DNA of 5,175 nt from Chloroflexi bacterium UBA5177 (GTDB lineage Bacteria > Chloroflexota > UBA5177): contig DHWR01000022.1 of assembly GCA_002413265.1 (NCBI GenBank), forward strand, positions 8,266-13,440, given 5' to 3'. The notes below the pieces were generated by a model. It was not told the DNA's origin and did no database searches. It was given only the letters and a program-made list of their open reading frames with translations. Position numbers and translations under genes: made by a program. This document shows positions 1 through 5,068 of the stretch, one piece after another (the stretch's first letter is position 1; every line of letters starts with the position of its first letter).

Positions 1-482
1 GAGAGCGCTGGCCGGAGCTGGAGCGCCTGCTTTCGGATCGCGGCTACCAGGTGCTCGCGATGTCCGCGGCCACGCGCGAGGGAGTCGATCGGCTTGTATA
101 TCGGGTGGCGGAGATCCTGGCCGAGCTACACCGGGAGATCGACAAAAAGGAAGCCGAGTCAGACGAGGAGCTCGAGGTGATCAGGATCGAGCCGCCGCCG
201 GATCATTTCGAGGTCGAGCGCAAGCGGAAGACTTTCTACGTGTATGGAGAGACGGTCGAGCGGCTGGCCGTGATGACGGACCTCGAGTCGGAGGAAGCGT
301 TGTATCGTCTGCAGCGGCGTTTGAAACGGATGGGAGTGCTTGGCGCGCTGCAAAAGGCAGGCGTGCACGAAGGCAGCAGGGTCCGCATCGGCGCCATCGA
401 GCTGATATGGGACTCGTCGTACGAGCCGGAGGCGAAGGTACAGCGGCGTCCGAGCGCCGAAGCGAGGTCCGCCAAGAAGTAA
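1..482 (+). CDS. obg: Obg family GTPase, C-terminal part (5' end outside window)
   Basis: Obg is an essential ribosome-associated GTPase acting in large-subunit assembly and stress responses. Only the last 159 residues are present; the reading frame enters at base 3. The first residues are the end of the G domain: the G5-type motif (M-S-A-A-T, about residues 20-24) is followed by a helix ending in A-E-I-L-A-E-L. An acidic linker leads into an OCT domain (about bases 177-413), recognisable from FEVER, FYVYGETVERL, MTDLESEEAL, RLQRRLKRMGV, ALQKAGVHEGSRVRIG and a final ELIW strand. A short basic tail ends at TAA (480-482). The OCT domain is typical of Firmicutes, Actinobacteria and Chloroflexota Obg and absent from most proteobacterial ones. 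This is established family knowledge and helps place the organism. The N-terminal Obg fold and G1-G4 motifs lie upstream and cannot be checked here. Confidence 0.95.
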   Translation, partial: ERWPELERLLSDRGYQVLAMSAATREGVDRLVYRVAEILAELHREIDKKEAESDEELEVIRIEPPPDHFEVERKRKTFYVYGETVERLAVMTDLESEEALYRLQRRLKRMGVLGALQKAGVHEGSRVRIGAIELIWDSSYEPEAKVQRRPSAEARSAKK

Positions 483-493
483 GGCGCCACATG

Positions 494-514
494 CCCGTGA
501 TAAGGGGTGACGGG
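494..514 (+). terminator. Weak hairpin downstream of obg, possible terminator
   Basis: Twelve bases after the obg stop, CCCGT (494-498) can pair with ACGGG (510-514) around an 11-base loop. The stem is short, the loop is long and no T-run follows, so it is not a standard intrinsic terminator. It is listed because it is the only paired structure seen between obg and the next gene. The rest of 483-635 shows no gene and no convincing -35/-10 pair. TACGAT at 573-578 is the best -10-like hexamer, but it lacks a partner. Confidence 0.2.
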
Positions 515-635
515 TTACCGAACAATGCGACACCCTCAAGTTGCGTCCGCGAGCTAGGCCAGTTCGTATGGCTACGATAGAGCAGGGTAGCCGAAGCGAC
601 ATATCGGTGCGCGATTAGCTGGAGGAAGGCTCCGC

Positions 636-1157
636 ATGAGAATGAGGAGACGACTTGCTTCGGTTGCCCTGGTGGCGGGCGCCATTATCCTGGTTGCCAC
701 GGGTCTCGTCGGACACGCGACTGCAGGCACGCAACAAATCTTTTGCGGCCCAGGCACCATTTCGTTTCAGAGCACCCACAAATTTAGTAGCACGCACAAA
801 CGACTTGGGCCACAGCCGTATGCGTGCCTCCAAGAAGACTATTACGCTGGCGGTACTCGGCATTATGCGGCGCAGTTAAGCGAGCCGGCGCGCACTCACA
901 CTCTGATGTTGGTAGTGGTTCACCTTCAGCCCGACTACAACGGAGGTGCCGGGGGCGTCTTACTCAAGAAGGTGTTAGCGATAGCCGCCCCTCAGTCGAC
1001 GCTCATTCGCGGTCGACTAGATTTTTCGACAGCGTATGGGCATGCAAAACCCTTCGGTGATCCACCCTTTGGTCGGTACTTTGTCAGCATCTACCGAGGT
1101 AAGTCAAGTCTTGGGCGGTTGCTGGCCGCCGGCGAATTCGACGTCGCAGAGGACTGA
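636..1157 (+). CDS. Hypothetical exported protein with signal peptide
   Basis: I do not recognise a family for this 173-residue product. The N-terminus is a clear Sec-type signal peptide: basic MRMRRR, a hydrophobic core at about residues 8-25, and an A-T-A motif at 28-30 suggesting cleavage before G31. Two cysteines remain in the mature part (C37, C64) and could form a disulfide. Residues 46-49 and 52-55 repeat S-T-H-K, encoded by near-identical 12-mers at 771-782 and 789-800. The C-terminal part (PPFGRYFVSIYRG ... GEFDV) looks like the last strands of a secreted beta-sandwich; that is an inference from pattern only. The ATG start is well supported by GGAGGA at 621-626, nine bases upstream. 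By eye the codons (tta, gta, ata, caa, ttt, aaa) are less GC-biased than in neighbouring genes, which hints at recent acquisition or fast evolution. The gene converges on the zinc-ribbon gene with only 23 bp between the two stops. Confidence 0.75.
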   Translation: MRMRRRLASVALVAGAIILVATGLVGHATAGTQQIFCGPGTISFQSTHKFSSTHKRLGPQPYACLQEDYYAGGTRHYAAQLSEPARTHTLMLVVVHLQPDYNGGAGGVLLKKVLAIAAPQSTLIRGRLDFSTAYGHAKPFGDPPFGRYFVSIYRGKSSLGRLLAAGEFDVAED

Positions 1158-1180
1158 GAGGCTGCCGGAAATAGGGGGCT

Positions 1181-1540
1181 CTACGTCTGACGAGACTTGT
1201 TCGAGAATAGCCGCCTGAAATCGCCGTCGAAATCTCGCAGGAACTGATACATGTCGAGGACATCGTCGGGGGCGACGGGCGGCATGGCCTCGAAGGCTTC
1301 GAGCTCTTCCGGCGAAGGATCGCAGATGAGATCGGGGTGCTCGGAAAGGTCTGAGAGCGCTATCCAGAAGACCTGCTGCTTGCGGCACATGGCACAGCGC
1401 ACGCTGACGACCCACAGGCCCTCGTGGCGGGCGGCGACTCGCACGTGCTCCTGCTGAAAACTCTGCCGGCAGTGGGGGCAGCGATGCGATGCCACCTGCT
1501 GCTTGAGAAGCCGTTCCTGTCGGGCAGAGAAGTCGGCCAT
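1181..1540 (-). CDS. Small zinc-ribbon protein, uncharacterised
   Basis: This 119-residue soluble protein has a four-cysteine zinc-ribbon pattern: C21-P-H-C24 and C49-A-M-C52, separated by 24 residues that would form the intervening strands. H23, H32, H39 and C73 are additional potential ligands. No signal peptide or membrane segment is seen. The C-terminal half is acidic and probably helical, with the stretch PDDVLDMYQFLRDFDGDF at about residues 91-108. Its ATG overlaps the stop of the upstream BFN gene by one base (TGATG, 1542-1538). No separate Shine-Dalgarno is evident, so it is probably translated by coupling to the BFN gene and made alongside it. The function is unknown. The coupling suggests a partner or regulator of the BFN protein or a nucleic-acid-binding role, but this is inference. 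The gene is confidently real from its codon pattern, motif structure and overlap. Confidence 0.8.
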   Translation of the reverse strand: MADFSARQERLLKQQVASHRCPHCRQSFQQEHVRVAARHEGLWVVSVRCAMCRKQQVFWIALSDLSEHPDLICDPSPEELEAFEAMPPVAPDDVLDMYQFLRDFDGDFRRLFSNKSRQT

Positions 1541-2046
1541 CAGGCGTCTGGCCGGCGCTCGCCCTCTTCGACGTCGAAGCCGCGTTCGAAGAGGGAGTTC
1601 ACAAAGTCTCGATAGACGTCGAGGCGATCATCCTGCTCCGCAGGCATCTTGATGGCCTCTCGGTCGAGGATGTCGTCCTCGACGTAGATGGGAGAGTTGG
1701 TGCGAACCGCCAGGGCAATGGCGTCGCTGGGGCGGGAGTCGATGTCGAGGTCCTCGCCCTTCTCGTTGGCGATATTGAGTCGCGCGTAAAAGATGCCGTC
1801 CGTCAGCTCGGTGATGTTGACCGACTTCACCTTGGCGCCCAGCTCTTCGATGACCGATTTGAGCAGATCGCAGGTGAGGGGTCGAGGAGCCTTTTCGTTT
1901 TGAAGCTCCAGCGCGATGGCGGCAGACTCGGACTGTCCGACCCAGACCAGCAGGTAGCGGTCGAGCTTATTGTCCTTGAGAATCACTACCCGTTGACCGT
2001 TACTCAGGTTCATCCGAACACTTTCAACGACGACGGGAATCTGCAT
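1540..2046 (-). CDS. Bifunctional nuclease (BFN/DUF151) family protein
   Basis: The 168-residue protein carries a BFN (DUF151) domain over about residues 1-135. The hallmark is the conserved D-x-R-P-S-D-A-I-A-L-A-V-R block at residues 103-115. Supporting segments are VVILKD near residue 20, W-V-G-Q-S-E-S-A-A-I-A-L at 35-46 and FYARL at 86-90. Some plant and archaeal-type members have reported DNase/RNase activity, but in most bacteria the role is unproven and the catalytic residues are not settled. A short acidic and helical tail (about 137-168) follows the domain. The ATG start is supported by a GAGG-containing purine run eight bases upstream (agaggt on the coding strand). The gene lies 89 bp downstream of ymdB and ends in a TGATG overlap with the zinc-ribbon gene. 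It may be transcribed from the rny promoter, from an internal promoter in that gap, or both. Confidence 0.93.
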   Translation of the reverse strand: MQIPVVVESVRMNLSNGQRVVILKDNKLDRYLLVWVGQSESAAIALELQNEKAPRPLTCDLLKSVIEELGAKVKSVNITELTDGIFYARLNIANEKGEDLDIDSRPSDAIALAVRTNSPIYVEDDILDREAIKMPAEQDDRLDVYRDFVNSLFERGFDVEEGERRPDA

Positions 2047-2081
2047 TGCCGGGACCTCTATTCTCTGGGGCTGCGTGGCTC

Positions 2082-2087
2082 ATTCTA
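2082..2087 (-). promoter_or_regulatory. Candidate -10 element for the BFN/zinc-ribbon pair
   Basis: In the 89 bp between ymdB and the BFN gene, the - strand reads TAGAAT, five of six matches to the sigma-70 -10 consensus. It would start transcription about 30 bases before the BFN ATG. The region 16-18 bases upstream is GC-rich (GGCTGC) and does not resemble TTGACA, so the call rests on the -10 alone. Another hexamer, TATACT at 2129-2124, also lacks a properly spaced -35. Long-range pairing of 2069-2074 with 2105-2110 (GGCTGC/GCAGCC) is possible. Confidence 0.25.
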
Positions 2088-2135
2088 CACCCGCCCCTCG
2101 GCAGGCAGCCGCGCTTTGGGCACAGTATAGAGCGA

Positions 2136-2909
2136 CTACTCCACCACTTCTTGAACGAGCCGGATGGCGGTGGCGCAACCCGAATCGTCAACATCGACGA
2201 GCACCGCGTTGAACGATGTAGGTCCCTTCGCGGTCTCATTCCGCTGGTACATCTGGGTGAGGTGGCGGCGAATGACGGGCTGCGGAGCGGCGCCAATGAC
2301 CGAGTCCCGCGGCCCCACCATGCCGACGTCGCTGATGTAGGCGGTGCCCTTCGCCAGCACTCGCGCGTCGGCGGTCGGCACGTGGGTGTGGGTGCCGATG
2401 ACTGCGCTCACACGGCCGTCGACGTAAAAGGCGAAGGCCTGCTTCTCAGCCGTCGCCTCGGCGTGGAAGTCGACGAGGATGTGGGTCTCACCTTCCAGAG
2501 ACTTCAGCAGCCCGTCGATCGCCCGGAAGGGATCGTCGAGGGGACGCATGAAGGCTCTCCCCAGGATGGAGACGACGGTGAGTCGCAAGTCTCCAACCTG
2601 GATGGTGATGCAGGGGTGGCCGGGCGTGCCCGGCGGGTAGTTGAGCGGTCGCAAGACGCGTGGCTCGGTGGGAAGGAACTCGATGGCCTCGCGCTGGTCC
2701 CATACGTGGTTGCCGGTGGTCAGGACCGCGATGCCGAGCCGGAACATCTCCTTGGCGGTGTCGCCGGTGATGCCCGCGCCGCCGGCCAGGTTCTCGCCAT
2801 TGGCGATCACGACATCCGGCTCGAGCTCTTTCTGAAAACGGGGAAGCAGAAGCCGGACCGCTCTGCGGCCCGGCTTCCCGTAAATGTCACCGATGAAAAG
2901 GATGCGCAC
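2136..2909 (-). CDS. ymdB: YmdB-family metallophosphodiesterase (TIGR00282 type)
   Basis: The 257-residue, full-length protein belongs to the YmdB family. The Bacillus member is a cytoplasmic, metal-dependent phosphodiesterase acting on 2',3'-cyclic nucleotides and influencing biofilm and motility gene expression. The expected metal and active-site residues are all visible in order: D8 in FIGD, E39-N40 in ANGEN, N67-H68 in TTGNHVWD, H149 in VDFHAEAT, and H174 and H176 in IGTHTHVPTAD. The late segment YISDVGMVGPRDSVIG is also typical. The start is GTG (2909-2907), giving the family's canonical MRILFIGDIYG N-terminus. It overlaps the rny stop by one base (TAGTG), with no good Shine-Dalgarno, so translation probably depends on ribosomes finishing rny. 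Adjacency to rny is also seen in Firmicutes, supporting a link between the phosphodiesterase and RNA-decay products. Stop is TAG at 2138-2136. Confidence 0.96.
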   Translation of the reverse strand: MRILFIGDIYGKPGRRAVRLLLPRFQKELEPDVVIANGENLAGGAGITGDTAKEMFRLGIAVLTTGNHVWDQREAIEFLPTEPRVLRPLNYPPGTPGHPCITIQVGDLRLTVVSILGRAFMRPLDDPFRAIDGLLKSLEGETHILVDFHAEATAEKQAFAFYVDGRVSAVIGTHTHVPTADARVLAKGTAYISDVGMVGPRDSVIGAAPQPVIRRHLTQMYQRNETAKGPTSFNAVLVDVDDSGCATAIRLVQEVVE

Positions 2910-4432
2910 TATTTGGCGTAGTCGACCACACGCTTCTCGCGAATCACCATGACCTTGATTTGACCCGGGTACTCGAGGGTCTCTTCGATCTTGCTCACGA
3001 TGTCGCGAGCCATGCGTGCCGCGCCGAGATCGTCGATGTCCTCCGGACGCACGACGATGCGGACCTCGCGCCCGGCCTGGATGGCGAAGCTCTTCTCGAC
3101 GCCTTCGAAGGAGTTGGCGATGTTCTCGAGCGCTTCCAGCCGTTTGACATAACTCTCCAGCGAGTCGCGGCGGGCGCCTGGACGAGCGCCGGATATGGCA
3201 TCGGCCGCCTGGACCAGAAAGGCTTCGACGGTCTGCGGCTCCTCCTCGAAATGGTGGGCGGCGATGGCATGGACGACCTTCGGTGGCTGGCCGAGACGCT
3301 TCGCGATGTCGGCGCCAATCAAGGCGTGCGGGCCCTCAACTTCGTGTGAGACGCCCTTGCCGAGATCGTGCAGCAGACCGGCACGCCGGGCAACCGAGAC
3401 ATCGGCACCCAGCTCGGTCGCCATCATGGCGCACAGGTGGGCGGACTCCACGGAGTGGCGGAGCACGTTCTGTCCCATGGAGTAGCGGAAGTGCAACCGT
3501 CCCACGGCTCGCAGCAGATCGGGATTGAGTCCCGGCACTCCGGCCTCGAAAGCGGCTCGCTCGCCCTCCTCCTTGATGACGGTGTCGACGTCGGCGCGTG
3601 CCTTCTCGACCATCTCTTCGATGCGGGCGGGATGAATGCGTCCGTCTTGAATCAGCTTGTTCAGGGCCTGACGCGCTATCTCGCGGCGAACCGGATCGAA
3701 GCCGGAGAGGATGACCGCTTCCGGCGTGTCGTCGATGATCAGATCGACCCCGGTCGCCATTTCCAGCGCGCGGATGTTGCGCCCTTCGCGTCCGATGATG
3801 CGGCCCTTCATCTCTTCGGTTGGCAATGGAACGACGGACACCGAGGACTCTGAGACCTGGTCGGATGCCCAGCGCTGAATCGAGGTCGTGATGATGCGGC
3901 GGGCCTTTTCGTCGGCCTCTTCTTTGGCCTGCATCTCGATCTGGCGCACGAGCTTGTTCGCCTGTTCGCGCATCTCCGACTCGACGGAACGCAGGAACAT
4001 CTCGGTCGCTTCTTCTCTGGAGAGGCCGGCGACGCGCTCGAGCTCCTGGCGCTGCTGCGCGATCAGCTCATCCACCTGGACGCGGTGCTGATCGAGCTCT
4101 TCTTCGTGCTGGCCGAGCGTTCTCTCGCGCTTCTCCAGCTGTTCGATCCGCCGATCGAGATTCTCTTCTTTTTGCTGGAGCCGGCGCTCCTGCCGCTGGA
4201 CTTCCGCGCGGCGTTCTCGAGCGTCCTGCTCGGCGGCGGTGCGTAGCTTATGCGCCTCATCTTTAGCTTCTAGAACTAGCTCTTTTTGTTGCGCCTGGGC
4301 CTGTGCCATGAGGCGTTCGGCATCGGCCCGGGTTGCAGCGGCGGATTGCGCTGACTGTTGGCGTCCGTAAAAATAGGCGCCGGCAATCAGGATGATCGCA
4401 GCCACCACGACGGCGACGAGTGCGATTCCCAT
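2909..4432 (-). CDS. rny: Ribonuclease Y (membrane-anchored endoribonuclease)
   Basis: RNase Y initiates mRNA decay by endonucleolytic cleavage at the inner face of the membrane. The 507-residue length fits the family (about 520 in Bacillus). Counting from the ATG at 4432-4430: one N-terminal transmembrane helix at about 3-23 ([19 protein letters not shown]), a long charged coiled coil at about 28-195, and a KH RNA-binding domain from about 205 with its G-R-E-G loop at 214-217 ([14 protein letters not shown]). The HD hydrolase domain starts at about 323, with metal ligands H326 (RHSVE), H355-D356 (LLHDLGKG) and D411 ([15 protein letters not shown]). The C-terminal region includes [20 protein letters not shown]. 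The frame stays open upstream to a GTG at 4456 (eight extra residues), but that codon has no Shine-Dalgarno. The ATG sits nine bases after AGGGAG, so I chose it. First gene of the leftward cluster; stop TAG overlaps the ymdB start. Confidence 0.98.
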   Translation of the reverse strand: MGIALVAVVVAAIILIAGAYFYGRQQSAQSAAATRADAERLMAQAQAQQKELVLEAKDEAHKLRTAAEQDARERRAEVQRQERRLQQKEENLDRRIEQLEKRERTLGQHEEELDQHRVQVDELIAQQRQELERVAGLSREEATEMFLRSVESEMREQANKLVRQIEMQAKEEADEKARRIITTSIQRWASDQVSESSVSVVPLPTEEMKGRIIGREGRNIRALEMATGVDLIIDDTPEAVILSGFDPVRREIARQALNKLIQDGRIHPARIEEMVEKARADVDTVIKEEGERAAFEAGVPGLNPDLLRAVGRLHFRYSMGQNVLRHSVESAHLCAMMATELGADVSVARRAGLLHDLGKGVSHEVEGPHALIGADIAKRLGQPPKVVHAIAAHHFEEEPQTVEAFLVQAADAISGARPGARRDSLESYVKRLEALENIANSFEGVEKSFAIQAGREVRIVVRPEDIDDLGAARMARDIVSKIEETLEYPGQIKVMVIREKRVVDYAK

Positions 4433-4441
4433 GTTGATAAA

Positions 4442-4447
4442 CTCCCT
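4442..4447 (-). promoter_or_regulatory. Shine-Dalgarno of rny (sets the start codon)
   Basis: The - strand reads AGGGAG here, nine bases before the ATG at 4432-4430. This hexamer lies inside the reading frame opened by the upstream GTG (4456), so using it implies that translation starts at the ATG. The initiator ATG is immediately followed by the hydrophobic membrane segment, as is common for RNase Y. Confidence 0.7.
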
Positions 4448-4505
4448 CGTAGCCACACGTCAAGAGAACGTGCGGTTGCCATTTAGCTGCTCAATGGTAC
4501 AGCGG

Positions 4506-4520
4506 GCGGCATGATGCCGC
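4506..4520. promoter_or_regulatory. Perfect 7+1+7 palindrome, candidate operator
   Basis: GCGGCAT-G-ATGCCGC is a perfect inverted repeat around one central base. It lies in the divergent intergenic region between rny and the zinc-finger gene, about 75 bp upstream of the rny ATG. As + strand RNA the pairing could extend outward to 4502-4524 using two G-U pairs, with a five-base loop. The - strand version has two A/C mismatches there. Its location and symmetry suit a dimeric repressor site, but no protein is known to me for this exact sequence and no second copy was noticed in the window. Confidence 0.35.
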
Positions 4521-4580
4521 TTGCATATTGCGCTTGAGACTTCCGCGCGCATCATGGCGTTTCCGCGGGTGGTGATTGCC

Positions 4581-4589
4581 TGCTATAGA
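4581..4589 (+). promoter_or_regulatory. Candidate extended -10 promoter for the zinc-finger gene
   Basis: TGCTATAGA fits an extended -10 (TGnTATAnn). It would place the start of transcription near 4596, leaving a leader of about 60 bases before the ATG at 4655. The -35 position (about 4561-4566, TTCCGC) is poor, which extended -10 promoters can tolerate. The core CTATAG is itself palindromic, so the - strand also has a -10-like TATAGC, but without a reasonable -35. No convincing promoter for rny was found in 4433-4654. Confidence 0.35.
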
Positions 4590-4644
4590 AGTCTTGGCTC
4601 GGGTGTTGAGGCGCCAGGACGACGGCGGTAGAGTAAGAGCCAGC

Positions 4645-4650
4645 GGGAGG
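4645..4650 (+). promoter_or_regulatory. Shine-Dalgarno of the tandem zinc-finger gene
   Basis: GGGAGG ends four bases before the ATG at 4655. A TTG at 4652 is in frame but only one base from this site, too close to be used. The ATG is therefore the preferred start, even though the spacing is on the short side. Confidence 0.6.
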
Positions 4651-4654
4651 ATTG

Positions 4655-5035
4655 ATGAGACGCCGCAGGGCACCCGATATCGAGCAGCACGGGCCGTGCT
4701 CTTTCTGTGGCGTCACTGCCGCACGGTGGGAGGTGGTTCATTCACCGCGCGGTGTTCGGGTGTGTTTCGGATGTGCCGGCGAGATCGAGCGCGGCTTCAG
4801 GGAGGGCGCGCGAGCGCTCCCTCGCTACCTGGCCGTGGCGCCAAAGGGCGCGCACTGCTCATTTTGTGCGCGGCAGGAGAAGATGCTTGTCAGCTCTCGA
4901 CTAACGGAGGAACGCAAGCGGCTGTTCCGCATCGAGACGATGACGGCATGTGTCTGCCGCGACTGCGCTTTGATGCTCAGGAACATCGTGGCCGAGCTGC
5001 GCGAGGCTGCAGAGGCGACGGAAGACCGCAAGTAG
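4655..5035 (+). CDS. Tandem ClpX-type C4 zinc-finger protein without ATPase
   Basis: This 126-residue protein consists of two four-cysteine modules. Module 1 is C15-S-F-C18-G ... C37-F-G-C40, with the same C-x2-C-x18-C-x2-C spacing and the C-S-F-C-G signature of the ClpX N-terminal zinc-binding domain. That domain dimerises and binds adaptors and some substrates in ClpX. Module 2 is C68-S-F-C71 ... C101-R-D-C104, with a longer 29-residue insert and an extra C99. A helical, charged tail (about 105-126) ends the protein. There is no Walker A, Walker B or other AAA+ sequence, and the stop (TAG, 5033-5035) is genuine rather than a frameshift into an ATPase. No signal peptide or membrane helix is seen, so it is presumably cytoplasmic. 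It is transcribed divergently from rny. A role as adaptor, competitor of ClpX interactions or nucleic-acid-binding regulator is possible, but the function is unknown. Confidence 0.85.
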   Translation: MRRRRAPDIEQHGPCSFCGVTAARWEVVHSPRGVRVCFGCAGEIERGFREGARALPRYLAVAPKGAHCSFCARQEKMLVSSRLTEERKRLFRIETMTACVCRDCALMLRNIVAELREAAEATEDRK

Positions 5036-5043
5036 CCGTTTGT

Positions 5044-5066
5044 CCGGAAGGTTTGAGGGCTTCCGG
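5044..5066. terminator. Hairpin between convergent genes, possible terminator
   Basis: CCGGAAG (5044-5050) and CTTCCGG (5060-5066) form a perfect 7 bp stem with a nine-base loop. It sits eight bases after the zinc-finger gene stop and directly after the stop of the putative - strand gene at the right edge. It could therefore end transcription from both sides. Neither side is followed by a T-run, so an intrinsic mechanism is uncertain; it may act as an mRNA 3'-end stabiliser. Confidence 0.45.
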
Positions 5067-5068
5067 CG

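Noticed and set aside
159..602. - strand open frame (147 codons) opposite obg
   Set aside because: It overlaps the OCT domain coding sequence; the product is arginine- and leucine-rich low-quality sequence typical of a shadow frame.
1158..1180. Terminator between the convergent secreted-protein and zinc-ribbon genes
   Set aside because: The 23 bp gap contains no stem of useful length and no T-run on either strand.
2124..2155. TATACT with TTCAAG on the - strand as a promoter for the BFN gene
   Set aside because: The spacer is 20 bases, too long for a standard sigma-70 promoter, and the -35 match is weak.
2046..2921. Long + strand open frame (291 codons) opposite ymdB
   Set aside because: It lies antisense to a gene with all YmdB catalytic motifs, its translation shows no recognisable domain, and long antisense frames are expected in GC-rich coding DNA.
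3368..3853. + strand open frame (161 codons) opposite rny
   Set aside because: It is a shadow of the RNase Y KH/HD coding region with no start context or domain.
4433..4466. TTGACG followed by TATCAA on the - strand as an rny promoter
   Set aside because: The -35 match is good, but transcription would begin at or past the ATG, after the Shine-Dalgarno, so it cannot serve the full-length gene.
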